Shown here: positions 36,143 through 46,709 of the stretch, piece by piece | Layout of the letters: every line of letters begins with the position of its first letter | Position numbering within the stretch: the stretch's first letter is position 1 | NCBI GenBank assembly: GCA_933207985.1 | Contig: OW240920.1 | Location: 146,209,034 to 146,273,033 of the forward strand | Direction of reading: 5' to 3' | DNA from: Pelobates cultripes | Lineage: Eukaryota; Chordata; Amphibia; Anura; Pelobatidae | DNA: 64,000 nucleotides | The notes under the pieces: generated by a model | What the model was told of the DNA's origin: nothing | What the model saw: the letters and a program-made list of their open reading frames with translations, nothing else | Database searches by the model: none | Translations under genes and position numbers: made by a program

Positions 36143-37721
36143 AAATTCCCCCCTTTTCTTTTTTAGTTTTAATCTCTAATTTTTTTTTTTTTTTTATAAT
36201 TTGTATTTTATTAGGTTTTATACACACAGTATACAATTTTCCATTATATGTGTTATTATATAGGGTAGAACAGGATCAAATAACCTTTCGTTGGGCTACA
36301 AGCAGAGTAACATTCACAATGTCAGAGAGACCCTTGCTGCGGCATGGTGGGGGAACAGTTTGTACATTTCTACTCTTCTACGGAGATCTCTACTTAAAGA
36401 GGTTGCTTAATATTCGAGGTTGCTAGATTTCAACAATCTTCCGACTCATCTGTATATCCCATATATATGTGGGGTCGGGCTATAGGTTAATAGCATGGAG
36501 TGTTGGGTTAGGGGAAGCAAGAATAGTGAGAGGCTTTCCTCATTGGCTTATATGCATACAATAAAAGTAAAATAAAATAAAAATAAAGCATCATTATTAT
36601 TATATTTAAGTGTTGCGTTTCTCAGGTTGCTTTCTGTGTCCATTGGCTGATATGCCTAATTTTTTGAGGAATGTCTCTGGGTCGTCTCCCGAGGTCAGGG
36701 TGAGTATATCGGCGCCCTTTTGTACCGTTAGCGATCCCTCTGCGCCCCATCGGTACCGGATCGAATGGTCTCTCAGTCTCTTAGTGACTGGTGCTAGTAG
36801 TCTCCTTGCTGCAAGCACTGCAAAAGGGAGGTCACTGTAAATGGCCACCTCGCATCCCTCAAATTTTACCGAGCTCAATGATCTGGATCCGGCCATGATT
36901 GCAGCTCTCGCCGCTATGTCTCTGGTGGTGGCTATGGTGTCTCTGGGGGCCCCCGCGGGTGCCGCTGGCGATTTGCGCACCCTGAAGGTGGACAGTATCA
37001 GTGGGGTGTCTGATTTACATCCAAGGCCCATGGAGGAGGTGAGTCTCCGGACAAAGGGCAGTAATTCTTCACCGCTCACCGTTTCAGGAATACCTCTGAG
37101 GCGTACGTTGCGTCGGCGGTGTCTGGTTTCAAGTGTTACCACCGCTCCTTGTAGGCGTCGGACCTGCTCAGTGAGACCCTCCAGTTGCAGTTTGGTGTCT
37201 TGGAGTTGGTGATCTCTTGAGCTTTCTCTGTTTTCCACCTCCTGGACTCTCTGCTGCAAGACCCCTATTTCTGCATGTGTCTCCTTTAAGTCGGCCTTCC
37301 AGACCTGCCTTAGGTCAGTCAGCAGCCTTCTGATGTCCCCTTTTGTTGATGGGGAGTCATCTTCCTCCGAGTCAGACCTGGGAGTGGGGCCTGGGAGGGA
37401 AGCTTGGGAGTCCCTCTCTTCCTGGGAATCGTCAGAGGTCTCCAACTCACTCTGCGGTTCCGGCGCCATCTTGGCGGGCCGCGCCTGTGTAGGCCTCTGA
37501 AATGCCAGCCTGATATCGGGTGCCGCGGGACGCTCCGTGTGAGTTTGCTTTCTATGTTTGCTCCCCATGTTGTCGGCTGTCGGGTGGCAGGTAATCTGCG
37601 CGTTTTTGGAGCTGATTTCTGCTCTGTAAGGCTCTTAGTCTGTGGGGCCGATGCAGAGCTCCACAGACATGCGACTGTTCAGCTCCGTGGTCGGCCACGC
37701 CCCCAAATTCCCCCCTTTTCT
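36143..37721 (-). mobile_element. 5'-complete L1/Tx1-type retroelement carrying ORF1 only
   Basis: A perfect 17-bp target duplication, AAATTCCCCCCTTTTCT, lies at 36143-36159 and 37705-37721. Between them on the minus strand are, in order: a GGGGGCGTGGCC 5' end, a GC-rich leader of about 136 nt, an intact ORF1, a 3' UTR of about 410 nt, an AATAAA signal and an A15 tract at 36195-36181, then about 21 A-rich bases. ORF2 (endonuclease and reverse transcriptase) is absent, although both ends of the element are present. The element is therefore nonautonomous and would have been mobilised by proteins supplied in trans. Confidence 0.9.
36606..37568 (-). CDS. L1/Tx1-type ORF1 protein, intact
   Basis: The 320-residue ORF begins at an ATG about 136 nt inside the element and has no frameshift. 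Residues about 38-75 are acidic and Ser-rich (SEEDDS). A coiled coil covers roughly 78-150 with heptads such as LQQRVQEVENRESS and LEGLTEQVRRLQG. An RRM-like region begins at about 151 with RRRNVRLRGIPETV. A C-terminal domain at about 230-310 contains IRYRWGAEGSL and FLKKLGI. This is the layout of L1-family ORF1p, an RNA-binding trimeric chaperone that coats retroelement RNA. It is transposon-derived, not a host gene. Confidence 0.9.
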   Translation of the reverse strand: MGSKHRKQTHTERPAAPDIRLAFQRPTQARPAKMAPEPQSELETSDDSQEERDSQASLPGPTPRSDSEEDDSPSTKGDIRRLLTDLRQVWKADLKETHAEIGVLQQRVQEVENRESSRDHQLQDTKLQLEGLTEQVRRLQGAVVTLETRHRRRNVRLRGIPETVSGEELLPFVRRLTSSMGLGCKSDTPLILSTFRVRKSPAAPAGAPRDTIATTRDIAARAAIMAGSRSLSSVKFEGCEVAIYSDLPFAVLAARRLLAPVTKRLRDHSIRYRWGAEGSLTVQKGADILTLTSGDDPETFLKKLGISANGHRKQPEKRNT

Positions 37722-37880
37722 AATATTGTAAAGCGCTGCGGAATAAGTTGGCATTGTATAAATGCTAAAAATTATATTTTATCCTACAATCTTGAAAATC
37801 GGCCCATTGTGGGACAGGTATTATTATTATTTTATTATTTATATAGCGCCAACAAATTCCGTAGCACTGTATCTCAGTGG
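37722..37880. repeat. Inverted copies of a dispersed frog-type repeat tail
   Basis: AAAGCGCTGCGGAATAAGTT at about 37730 and ATATAGCGCCAACAAATTCC at about 37842 are diverged inverted copies of one sequence. The second copy also matches 5.83 kb. The L1-like insertion landed directly beside the first copy. Confidence 0.6.
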
Positions 37881-39743
37881 ACAGACATGAATTCTACATG
37901 TACTTCTGTAGGGCATTCAAGTGCTTTCCATCAGTATGTGAATTTGCCCTCAGTGTGATATCGGTTTATCGCGGCCAGGCTCCCTCAGAAGCAACCGTGA
38001 TTAATTAATTGATTTCGCATGAATCCCACATACAGTCCAACAATATGTTCACACCCTGCCTGATTGAACAGAGAATTCTGGGGAGAAACACGATGATCTG
38101 GCAAGGTTTTTTGGAAAGGAGAGATAGAGTGAATTCTGTGAATACAAATCTCAAACCTTGCACTGTCTCTAGACAAGCTCCAATTTGCATGCAATTCAAG
38201 ATAATTAATTGTAACTTTTTCACCCCAATTGTCTACATGCATCTAACGACCCTGTATTGTAAATTGACTTGTACATGCAAGTTGTTTCCAGCCACATCGT
38301 CTCTCTCAATAAAACATCCCTTTGATCTCTTTTTGCTTTTTATAAATGTCTCTCTAATTTGCAGAGTTATCCAAGTTTGGGATCTTGTCATTCTAACAGA
38401 CAGGGCAGTATCCCGGACCCTCATCTCGTGTGTAATTAGAAAAGGAAAGGGGTTGTAAGGCCGGAGAGCCCTGGGATTCACTCCATCTTATTTCTTTGAA
38501 GCTTTTCATATTCTAATGGATTGTGTTGGTGAAAATACTGCGACGTAAAGAGTCAGAAAGATCTAGGTTCCCAAAGTGATTTAACACTTTGATGTGCTTA
38601 AGTTAATAATCAGAGCTGAATGGATGTTGTGCTATCACATTGTCAGATCAGGAGGCTCCATTTATCCCCGCGCCGAATTTGTTTAGCATGACAAATGACT
38701 TCAAGGACCTCACTGGAAGGAGAGGACAATGGCACCTTTAGAGACCAAATTTAGGATCTGATCAGTAGCCTCGCTCCCCCTCCTGCTGTCACTGATATCG
38801 CAGTGGCAAGATGGCAGACAAGGCCACCAGAAACTCCAATTCCAACCGGAGGTGGCACAGTCTGAGCGGGTTATTAATTTATACAAACAGAACAGGGCTC
38901 AGCTAAAGCCGTAAAAGAAGAAATTAAACAGATGCTGGGCCTTATTACAGACTCTGTGAAACAGCAGACATTCGATTACTGTTTGCCAATATCGCACTTG
39001 TTTCCCTAGATTAATTCTTTGTATATAGTAGGATATCCAGAAAATAGCCGGAGTAATTTGCCTGTGCCGCATTGATTGTTTATTAAATTAGTTATTGATC
39101 GCTATGCCAAGGTAATTAGCTGCAGATTATTCACTCCGGCCAATGGGAGCGAGACGGGGTGATCTCACTTCGGGAAATGTCTGTCTTGCAGTAATGAATG
39201 CACACTTTAACCAACCTTTCATGGTCCACACTAGCAGTTAAAGGGTTAATGGCATCTCTACGGGTTCAAGGTTCCTGGGCATTGATTCGCAGTAAAAACA
39301 TTGAGTGAAGGAGCAGCGTTCACAGAGCGCCATTTATAAACTGTATGTCAGCATATAAGGGGTACCTGAGTTTCAAAATGTCACATGCCCAAGCTGACCT
39401 CTACCCCTGTCTCTCTCCTTTTTTGAGGTTCCACTGTGATGCTCACTTTTTATTAATTCTGCAACCAAGTCACAAGGGATTTTAGAAGAGAGGTGCGCAG
39501 TTATAAGGTAGCTTTGCGAGCGCACACCTCTCTACTCTCTAATAGCAATGATCAGAATCATAGATGGCACAAAATCTCTGCATTCTGGGATCCTGGCGCA
39601 CTCTGTGCAGTAGGTGGACAGTGAAAGAGATAAGTGAATTTTTACAGAGTGTAGCTGGGATCGTAGCCAAGGGGCAGAGCTATTCTATGACTTGTGACCT
39701 CTTAAAATACATTTATGGAAATGTTATTTATACCGTGGAAAAC
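37881..39743. other. Noncoding region, possible conserved element at 38.7-39.24 kb
   Basis: No gene or array is seen. The part at about 38990-39240 includes AAGGTAATTAGCTGCAGATT next to a CCAAT box (GGCCAATGGG). It reads like single-copy regulatory DNA, though this cannot be shown without alignment. Confidence 0.35.
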
Positions 39744-41640
39744 ACGTTTATTATAGTTTAATGACACATTACTGGGAGTATTATTACTGTGGGGCTCTGT
39801 TATACACCCAGACACATCACTGGGAGTATTATTGCTGTGGAGCTCTGTTATTCACTCAGACACATTACTGGGAGTATTATTACTGTGGGGCTCTGTTATA
39901 CACTCAGACACATTACTGGGAGTATTATTACTGTGGGGCTCTGTTATACACTCAGACACATTACTGGGAGTATTATTACTGTGGGGCTCTGCTATACACT
40001 CAGACACATTACTGGGAGTATTATTACTGTGGGGCTCTGTTATACACTCAGACACATTACTGGGAGTATTATTACTGTGGGGCTCTGTTATACACTCAGA
40101 CACATTACTGGGAGTATTATTGCTGTGGAGCTCTGTTATACACTCAGACACATTACTGGGAGTATTATTGCTGTGGAGCTCTGTTATACACTCAGACACA
40201 TTACTGGGAGTATTATTGCTGTGGAGCTCTGTTATACACTCAGACACATTACTGGGAGTATTATTGCTGTGGAGCTCTGTTATACACTCAGACACATTAC
40301 TGGGAGTATTATTGCTGAGGAGCTCTGTTATACACTCAGACACATTACTGGGAGTATTATTGCTGTGGAGCTCTGTTATGCCTCAGACACATTACTGGGA
40401 GTATTATTGCTGTGGAGCTCTGTTATACACTCAGACACATTACTGGGAGTATCATTGCTGTGGAGCTCTGTTATACACTCAGACACATTACTGGGAGTAT
40501 TATTGCTGTGGAGCTCTGTTATACACTCAGACACATTACTGGGAGTATTATTACTGTGGAGCTCTGTTATACACAGACACATTACTGGGAATATTATTAC
40601 TGTGGAACTCTGTTATACACTCAGACACATTACTGGGAGTATTATTACTGTGGAGCTCTGTTATACACTCAGTCACATTACTGGAAGTATTATTGCTGTG
40701 GAGCTCTGTTATACACTCAGACACATTACTGGGAGTATTATTGCTGTGGAGCTCTGTTATACACTCAGACACATTACTGGGAGTATTATTGCTGTGGAGC
40801 TCTGTTATACACTCAGACACATTACTTGGAGTATCATTGCTGTGGAGCTCTGTTATACACTCAGACACATTACTGGAAGTATTATTGTTTGGAGCTCTGT
40901 TATACACTCAGACACATTACTGGGAGTATTATTGCTGTGGAGCTCTGTTATACACTCAGACACATTACTGGGAGCATTATTGCTGTGGAGCTCTGTTATA
41001 CACTCAGACACATTACTGGGAGCATTATTGCTGTGGAGCTCTGTTATACACTCAGACACATTACTGGGAGCATTATTGCTGTGGAGCTCTGTTATACACT
41101 CAGACACATTACTATGAGTATCATTGCTGTGGAGCTCTGTTATACACTCAGACACATTACTGGGAGTATCATTGCTGTGGAGCTCTGTTATACACTCAGA
41201 CACATTACTGGGAGCATTATTGCTGTGGAGCTCTGTTATACACTCAGACACATTACTGGGAGTATTATTGCTGTGGAGCTCTGTTATACACTCAGACACA
41301 TTACTGGGAGTATTATTGCTGTGGAGCTCTGTTATACACTCAGACACATTACTGGGAGTATTATTGCTGTGGAGCTCTGTTATACACTCAGACACATTAC
41401 TGGGAGTATTATTGCTGTGGAGCTCTGTTATACACTCAGACACATTACTGGGAGCATTATTGCTGTGGAGCTCTGTTATACACTCAGACACATTACTGGG
41501 AGTATTATTACTGTGGAGCTCTGTTATACACTCAGACACATTACTGGGAGTATTATTGCTATGGAGTTCTGTTATACACTCAGACACACCAACAATATGG
41601 AGCTCCTAGAAAGGAGGAACAGAGGGATTTGGGCAAAAAA
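39744..41640 (+). mobile_element. Dispersed element carrying a 48-bp tandem array, copy 2
   Basis: The array (39761-41590, about 38 units) has the same 48-bp unit and orientation as at 0.58-1.6 kb. Its left flank TTTATTATAGTTTAATGACA and right flank CACACCAACAATATGGAGCT with CCT both recur beside the inverted array at 57.2-58.2 kb. The left flank has two differences in 32 bp. The right flank is identical over 29 bp, followed by a looser match at GAGGGATTTGGG. Shared ends on both sides imply that the array moves as the interior of an element. All ORFs inside are repeat artefacts. Confidence 0.8.
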
Positions 41641-42475
41641 TAGGGACTGTCTCTCCTATAGAGGGCCACTTGGCTGGTATGCACTGTTGTGATATTTGTA
41701 TTGTAAATTGCTGGAGGTCTAATCTGTGTTATCTTGTTGACCCCACGAAGCCTGTGTTCCCTCTCAGCAAGTTTTGTTTAATTTAGCCTGATTGCTCTGG
41801 GGGTTTGTTATATCAAGGCGTGCCCACGCACTCTGAGATTGGACATTAAATCGCTCTGGAGCCGTGGACAAGGCAAGGGAAAATTAGCATTTTACAGACT
41901 AGTCTAGGAATTCGAGATATCTCCAGGTATTTTATAAAACTATATAACCAGTACGACGTGAGGGTCTCCCCATTTCGTGATCCATTAATAGAAAGAAATA
42001 AGCAAAGTACTCGCCCTCTGAACACTCACAGCGTCACTCACTGGAGCGCGGACTGTAAGGAAGACAATGCAAGTCTCAAAATTCAGACTGAAAAGACAAA
42101 GGTGGAAATCCAGCTACGTCTTCGCAGACCAGAACTGGTGTAAATATTGTCTATATGTGAGTTGAAGTGAAATTGTTGTGTCCCTTTAATATACGACAAT
42201 GCCCTCTATTAAAGCTCTGTTACTATTAAGGGTCCAGCGGCGTTCTCTGAGCGAACAGAGTGAGCGCCACCTAATGGATAACTGGATAATCTTTAAAAGA
42301 ATTTGTTGCAGCGTTGATAGGACAGACACATTACATTTTCATGTTGATGGATATTGTATGAAAAGGGCTGCCCTGCTGTAGATAGGATTTCTAATTGGAT
42401 AATAATTCTACATATTGTTAGGCAGCACTTTTCATGTCTTGTCCCACCAGCGTGATACATGGATATGTGTCTAGG

Positions 42476-42615
42476 ACAGGGGTAGGCAACTTTCGGCACT
42501 CCAGATGTTGTGGACTACATTTCCCATAATGAATGCACTTCCAGCCACAATGCTAGCAAAGCATCAAGGGAGATGTAGTCCAAAACATCTGGAGTGCTGA
42601 ACATTGCCAACCCCG
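42476..42615. mobile_element. Foldback MITE
   Basis: The left arm GGCACTCCAGATGTTGTGGA, continuing CTACATTTCCC, pairs with the right arm GGGAGATGTAGTCCAAAACA, continuing TCTGGAGTGCTGA. Outer ends CAGGGGTAGGCAAC and TTGCCAACCCCGG are also inverted. Stem arms are about 48 bp with a few mismatches and there is no coding content. A different foldback at 52.2 kb has a similar design. Confidence 0.8.
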
Positions 42616-43254
42616 GCTCTACGGCAACACGGTGAATCCAGAAAATTCTCGTTAGATATCACTTTAATGAGATCACCCCTGTCTATCTCTCTAACTTCAA
42701 TCAATCAATCCTTCTGGAAACCAAATGGATTCTCTACTCACTCATTAGTAACTCTGCAACTGGGAGAAAACGTCTAAATGACTTATTGTTAATTTATTAT
42801 TTTATTTATTATACGATATAATGGCGAAAAAGGCAAACATTGTTTTTTCCCCACAAAAACCGCATTCGAATATTTACAGTAACAGATTTAAAGTGAATCA
42901 GATGGAAAAAAGCATAACTAAGAATTAAAGTCATGAAGAAAATGTAAACGATGTTAGCAATTTAAAGAGACCGTTCCGCTAATTCCCAGCATTCAGCCGG
43001 CCTATTCCAGATTGGAATAGAGAATTTTGCTGCTCAAAGTTAAAGAACACTTTTCAAAGATGTATTCCTAACACTATACTGTCTCTCTGCCTCTGTGACC
43101 CCCGTGACTCCCTGTGGCTTTGTGACTCCTTCTTTCACTTACCTGATTCTAGCATCGATGTCCCTCAGTGCTGGGTTGGGCTTCTCCTCCACCACCGGTC
43201 TATCGGGGGGACATAAAGCACCCGCATTAGGCCTTTCCCATAGAATTTCTGCAG

Positions 43255-43688
43255 TTTACATCACTATATATATATGGAACTCTGTGATACCCTCATACAC
43301 AGTGCACATTACTGTGAGTTTTATTGCTGTGGAGCTCTGAGATACATTCATACACACTGCACATTACTGTGAGTGTTATTGCTGTGGAGCTCTGTGATAC
43401 CCTCATACACACAGTACATTACTGTGAGTGTTATTGCTGTGGAGCTCTGTGATACCCTCATGCACACAGTACATTACTGTGAGTGTTATTGCTGTGGATC
43501 TCTGTGATACCCTCATACACACGGTACATTACTGTGAGTTTTATTGATGTGGAGCTCTGTGATACACTCACACATTGCACATTACTGTGAGTTTTATTGC
43601 TGTGGAGCTCTATGATACCCTCATACACACGGTACATTACTGTGAGTTTAATTGCCGTGGAGCTCTGTGATACACTCATACAAACCCA
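43255..43688 (+). repeat. 55-bp array related to the 48-bp family
   Basis: GCTGTGGAGCTCTG starts recur at 43326, 43381, 43436 and 43491, a 55-bp period, about eight units in all. The core TTATTGCTGTGGAGCTCTG and the TACACTC/CCCTC portion match the 48-bp unit. The extra bases fall around CACACAGTACATTACTGTGA. It is a diverged branch of the same family in the same orientation, only 1.7 kb from copy 2. Confidence 0.88.
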
Positions 43689-43689
43689 A

Positions 43690-46035
43690 TTTTAACAGGC
43701 TGTCCCCAGATAAAGACGATTTCTGTATCGAGTGCGGTGAGGTTGTCCCCAAACATAGTTCCTATCTAAATGTTTGCCTTGTCCCAACCTCCGGCCTATT
43801 CCAAGCTTTGTGAGTAAATCCGTCCTGCCGAGATGGACAATAGGGTCCGGACTCCTGCTACTTTGCTTATGAAGGTCCTCAATACTTGCTTAATTTAATT
43901 TGTTAGGGACGGAGGGACTGTCCACGCAGCACCTGTTCCCGGCTATTAACCTCTTCACCCCATGGTCATTGCTGGCCATGTGCTTTCCCCAAAGACTAAA
44001 ACTGATCTGTCGCTGGCGTGAGCCGTGTAATCTGGAGAAAGACTGAAACTTTCTGATGTGGACGCAGCGACTGAACACTAGAGATGGGGGTTTATATGTT
44101 TCAATTTAATAAAATAAAATGATATTTAATTAATAAACATTATGCTCTGAGATCTCCAAGATTGCATCATGCTATTTAATGAGCACCGGGTCAGCGCCAC
44201 ATTAATTTAATAGTGTACAGAAACCTCTGCCTTGGGGAGTCGGATACAGCCAGAGAATGACAATCTACGTCGGGGTTCACAACATCTGCCACTCAGCGTC
44301 ACTGGGAAATCTGATCACATCATCTGGAGAGACAAAGGTTGGCCATTTCTTTTATAGATTGTTTAAACTGGATCTCAACTTTTACACTAAGTGTCAGTCA
44401 CGTAACAGTACCACGAATGTAACTACATCGCATTTTGTGGCTGAAGAACCACTTCTGCACTCCACTCATCGCTCCTTTCTCAGTACCAAGGGTGAACAGG
44501 CAGGTGAGGATGGTCACACGGCCACTGGGGTAATAAACCTCTCAGAACACGTGGCTACCAGAATATTTAAAACCTTGGTTGGATCTCCACCTGTTGAGTC
44601 ATTGAATAAGTGTGAAGAGGACTGCACGCATGCTGTGTAAGGACCATCGAGATGCTCACTAATCCATGTAATGAAGTGGACTCATACTCGAGCCTAGATC
44701 AAGGAGCATTCACTCACACCTGAACTCTGGAGATTGAAATAGAAATCAGATTTCTAGTCTGATTAGCCTTTAGTCTGCTATCGGGAAATTTATGGATTAT
44801 AAAGTATTCCTAAAGTTTCCTTTGAAATTCCTGATCCCTGGCTACACCTATTCACCCGCTGCGACCCACTATGACCTGTACCTATGCCCTTTGGGGCAGC
44901 TTTCACACCAACAGACCAAACTATGTCCCATCCATAATCCAATCCTGGTATCTCAATATCTAACTTGAAACCAAAACGGGTCACACTAGAATGATTTCAA
45001 AGTTTGGCCAACTTTGCATTTCCTCCATAGGACTACGTAACATGTCATTGAATGCAGAATGAGAAATGATCAGAGTAAAGAAAGACGTAACATTTCCCTT
45101 GATCCGAGCTCAACCCTACTGACACTACGTCAAGGTATTTGAGAACTTTGAGGACCACCAAACAGGCTGAGATTATGGGTGTTCCTCTTGTCCCAAAGGA
45201 TGCGGCTGACATTCAGTATTGCGCAGAACGAGCAATGACATACGCACAGGCAGGCTCATTGCTTTCGACTCTTGTGGTCTTAATAAGGCAAGGGTCCAGG
45301 TTAGCTGTGTGTCTATCTATCCCCACTGCTAGAGAAAGGACCAATGAATATAAAAGCTTTAATAGGATTATAGGGGGGAGGAGAGGATGAAAGATCCTGA
45401 AACTCAAACCACTAATGATGTCTCTTTGTCAGTCTGACTTCTATACAAGACCCGCTGTGAGGACTGCACAGGGCAAAAGGATGTGTGAAAAGGGGGAGGC
45501 AGTTTGGCAAATCTATCAAAACATCTTTGATGTATCTTCCTCGGCTAAATACAGGAGCAAAGTTTTCTCTAGCGCAAAGAGACATTAATCTATGGGTTTA
45601 TTGGCCACACAGGGAATTTTGGTGAAATGTAAAATAAAATGTAAAAACTGAAGATAAGTTTTGGGTATAATAGTAGAGTAGATTAAAATCCACCATTTCA
45701 GCTTTAATTTCGACTCAGCTATTTAGGTCAATATATGGTTTAGCGAGTTAGTCCCTCCGGAAAACTCTGTTACTATTGTCAGACAGTACAGACCTTAAAA
45801 CGATCACACCCCAGATTTGGAAAATATTCTGTTTGCAAACTCAGAATGTTTCCAACAAAGGCCTTGGTTTAATATTGTTTAATAAGCTTTTAAAGTGCTT
45901 TATCTGCAAAAGTCACCGTTAAAGGCTATATGGGAATGTTTGTTAATAAATTATTTCGAAAGTTAGCCAAGCCCATAGCATAATACAAGATACACACACA
46001 CATACATGCACAGACAAACACACAACACATACACA
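43690..46035. other. Noncoding region, nothing supported
   Basis: Short ORFs up to 127 codons exist (for example 44257-44640 on the plus strand), but none shows recognisable motifs or splice context. A CA-rich run and a roughly 36-bp duplicated segment (CATGCACAGACAAACACACA) immediately precede the solo LTR. Confidence 0.45.
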
Positions 46036-46041
46036 TCATGC

Positions 46042-46701
46042 TGTAGCGGTACTTACCCTTTCCAGGGGCTGTTCGAGCCGTGCGCGGTCCTGCTGCTGCA
46101 CGAGCCGCGCGCGGCTCATCCGACGGCTGTAACAGGAAGGCGGGCAGTGACCGCGAGAAGCGGGCACGTGTCCCGCCTAACTCTAAGAGCGCGCCGCGGG
46201 TCTCAGGCGCGCTCTTAAAGGGACAGTGGGAGCCTAAATTGGAAAAGGCATCCCATTGGTCCCTGTCATGCCACACTCCCCATACACTTACCTTTTGGGG
46301 GCGTGGATGTGACAGGGGCCAATCATATTAGATGTTTAGGTATATATACTCACCTTTTTCGCTTAGTTCCTTGCTCTATCGTGGTTTCTGTTTCAGTTCC
46401 CTTTAGCGCTTGTTGTGTTCAGTTGTGTTCCTTCGTACTTGACCTTGGCTTTGTTTCTGACTACGTTATCTCTTTATCCTTATCTGTTCTGTTTGCCGGC
46501 TTGCTGTTTTCTGTGTACCAGACCCCGGCTAGTCCAAGTTTACGCTGTCTCTTTGTGCCCTTGACCTCGGATCGCTCCTGACTCTGTATCTCTCTCCTTT
46601 ACGTCGAGTCCGGCCACTCTAAGGTCCGGTAGACGTACCTTCCCTCTGTGCTGACATTTGTTTAGCCTTAATCCTGCGTGTTGGGGTATATTTTCGTTAC
46701 A
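46042..46701 (+). mobile_element. Solo LTR, 660 bp
   Basis: The termini TGTAGCG and CGTTACA are inverted (TG...CA ends). They are flanked by a 5-bp duplication CATGC at 46037-46041 and 46702-46706. A CCAAT box at about 46319 and a TATATATA box at about 46341 fit U3 elements read on the plus strand. The left half is CpG-rich. No internal coding region remains, so it is a recombined solo LTR, probably of a Ty3/gypsy-like element. The superfamily is inferred from duplication length and layout. Confidence 0.82.
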
Positions 46702-46709
46702 CATGCACA

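Noticed and set aside
39832..41643. 603-codon ORF and overlapping long ORFs in the 48-bp array
   Set aside because: The translation is the same 16-residue unit repeated, open in several frames and on both strands, because the period is divisible by three.
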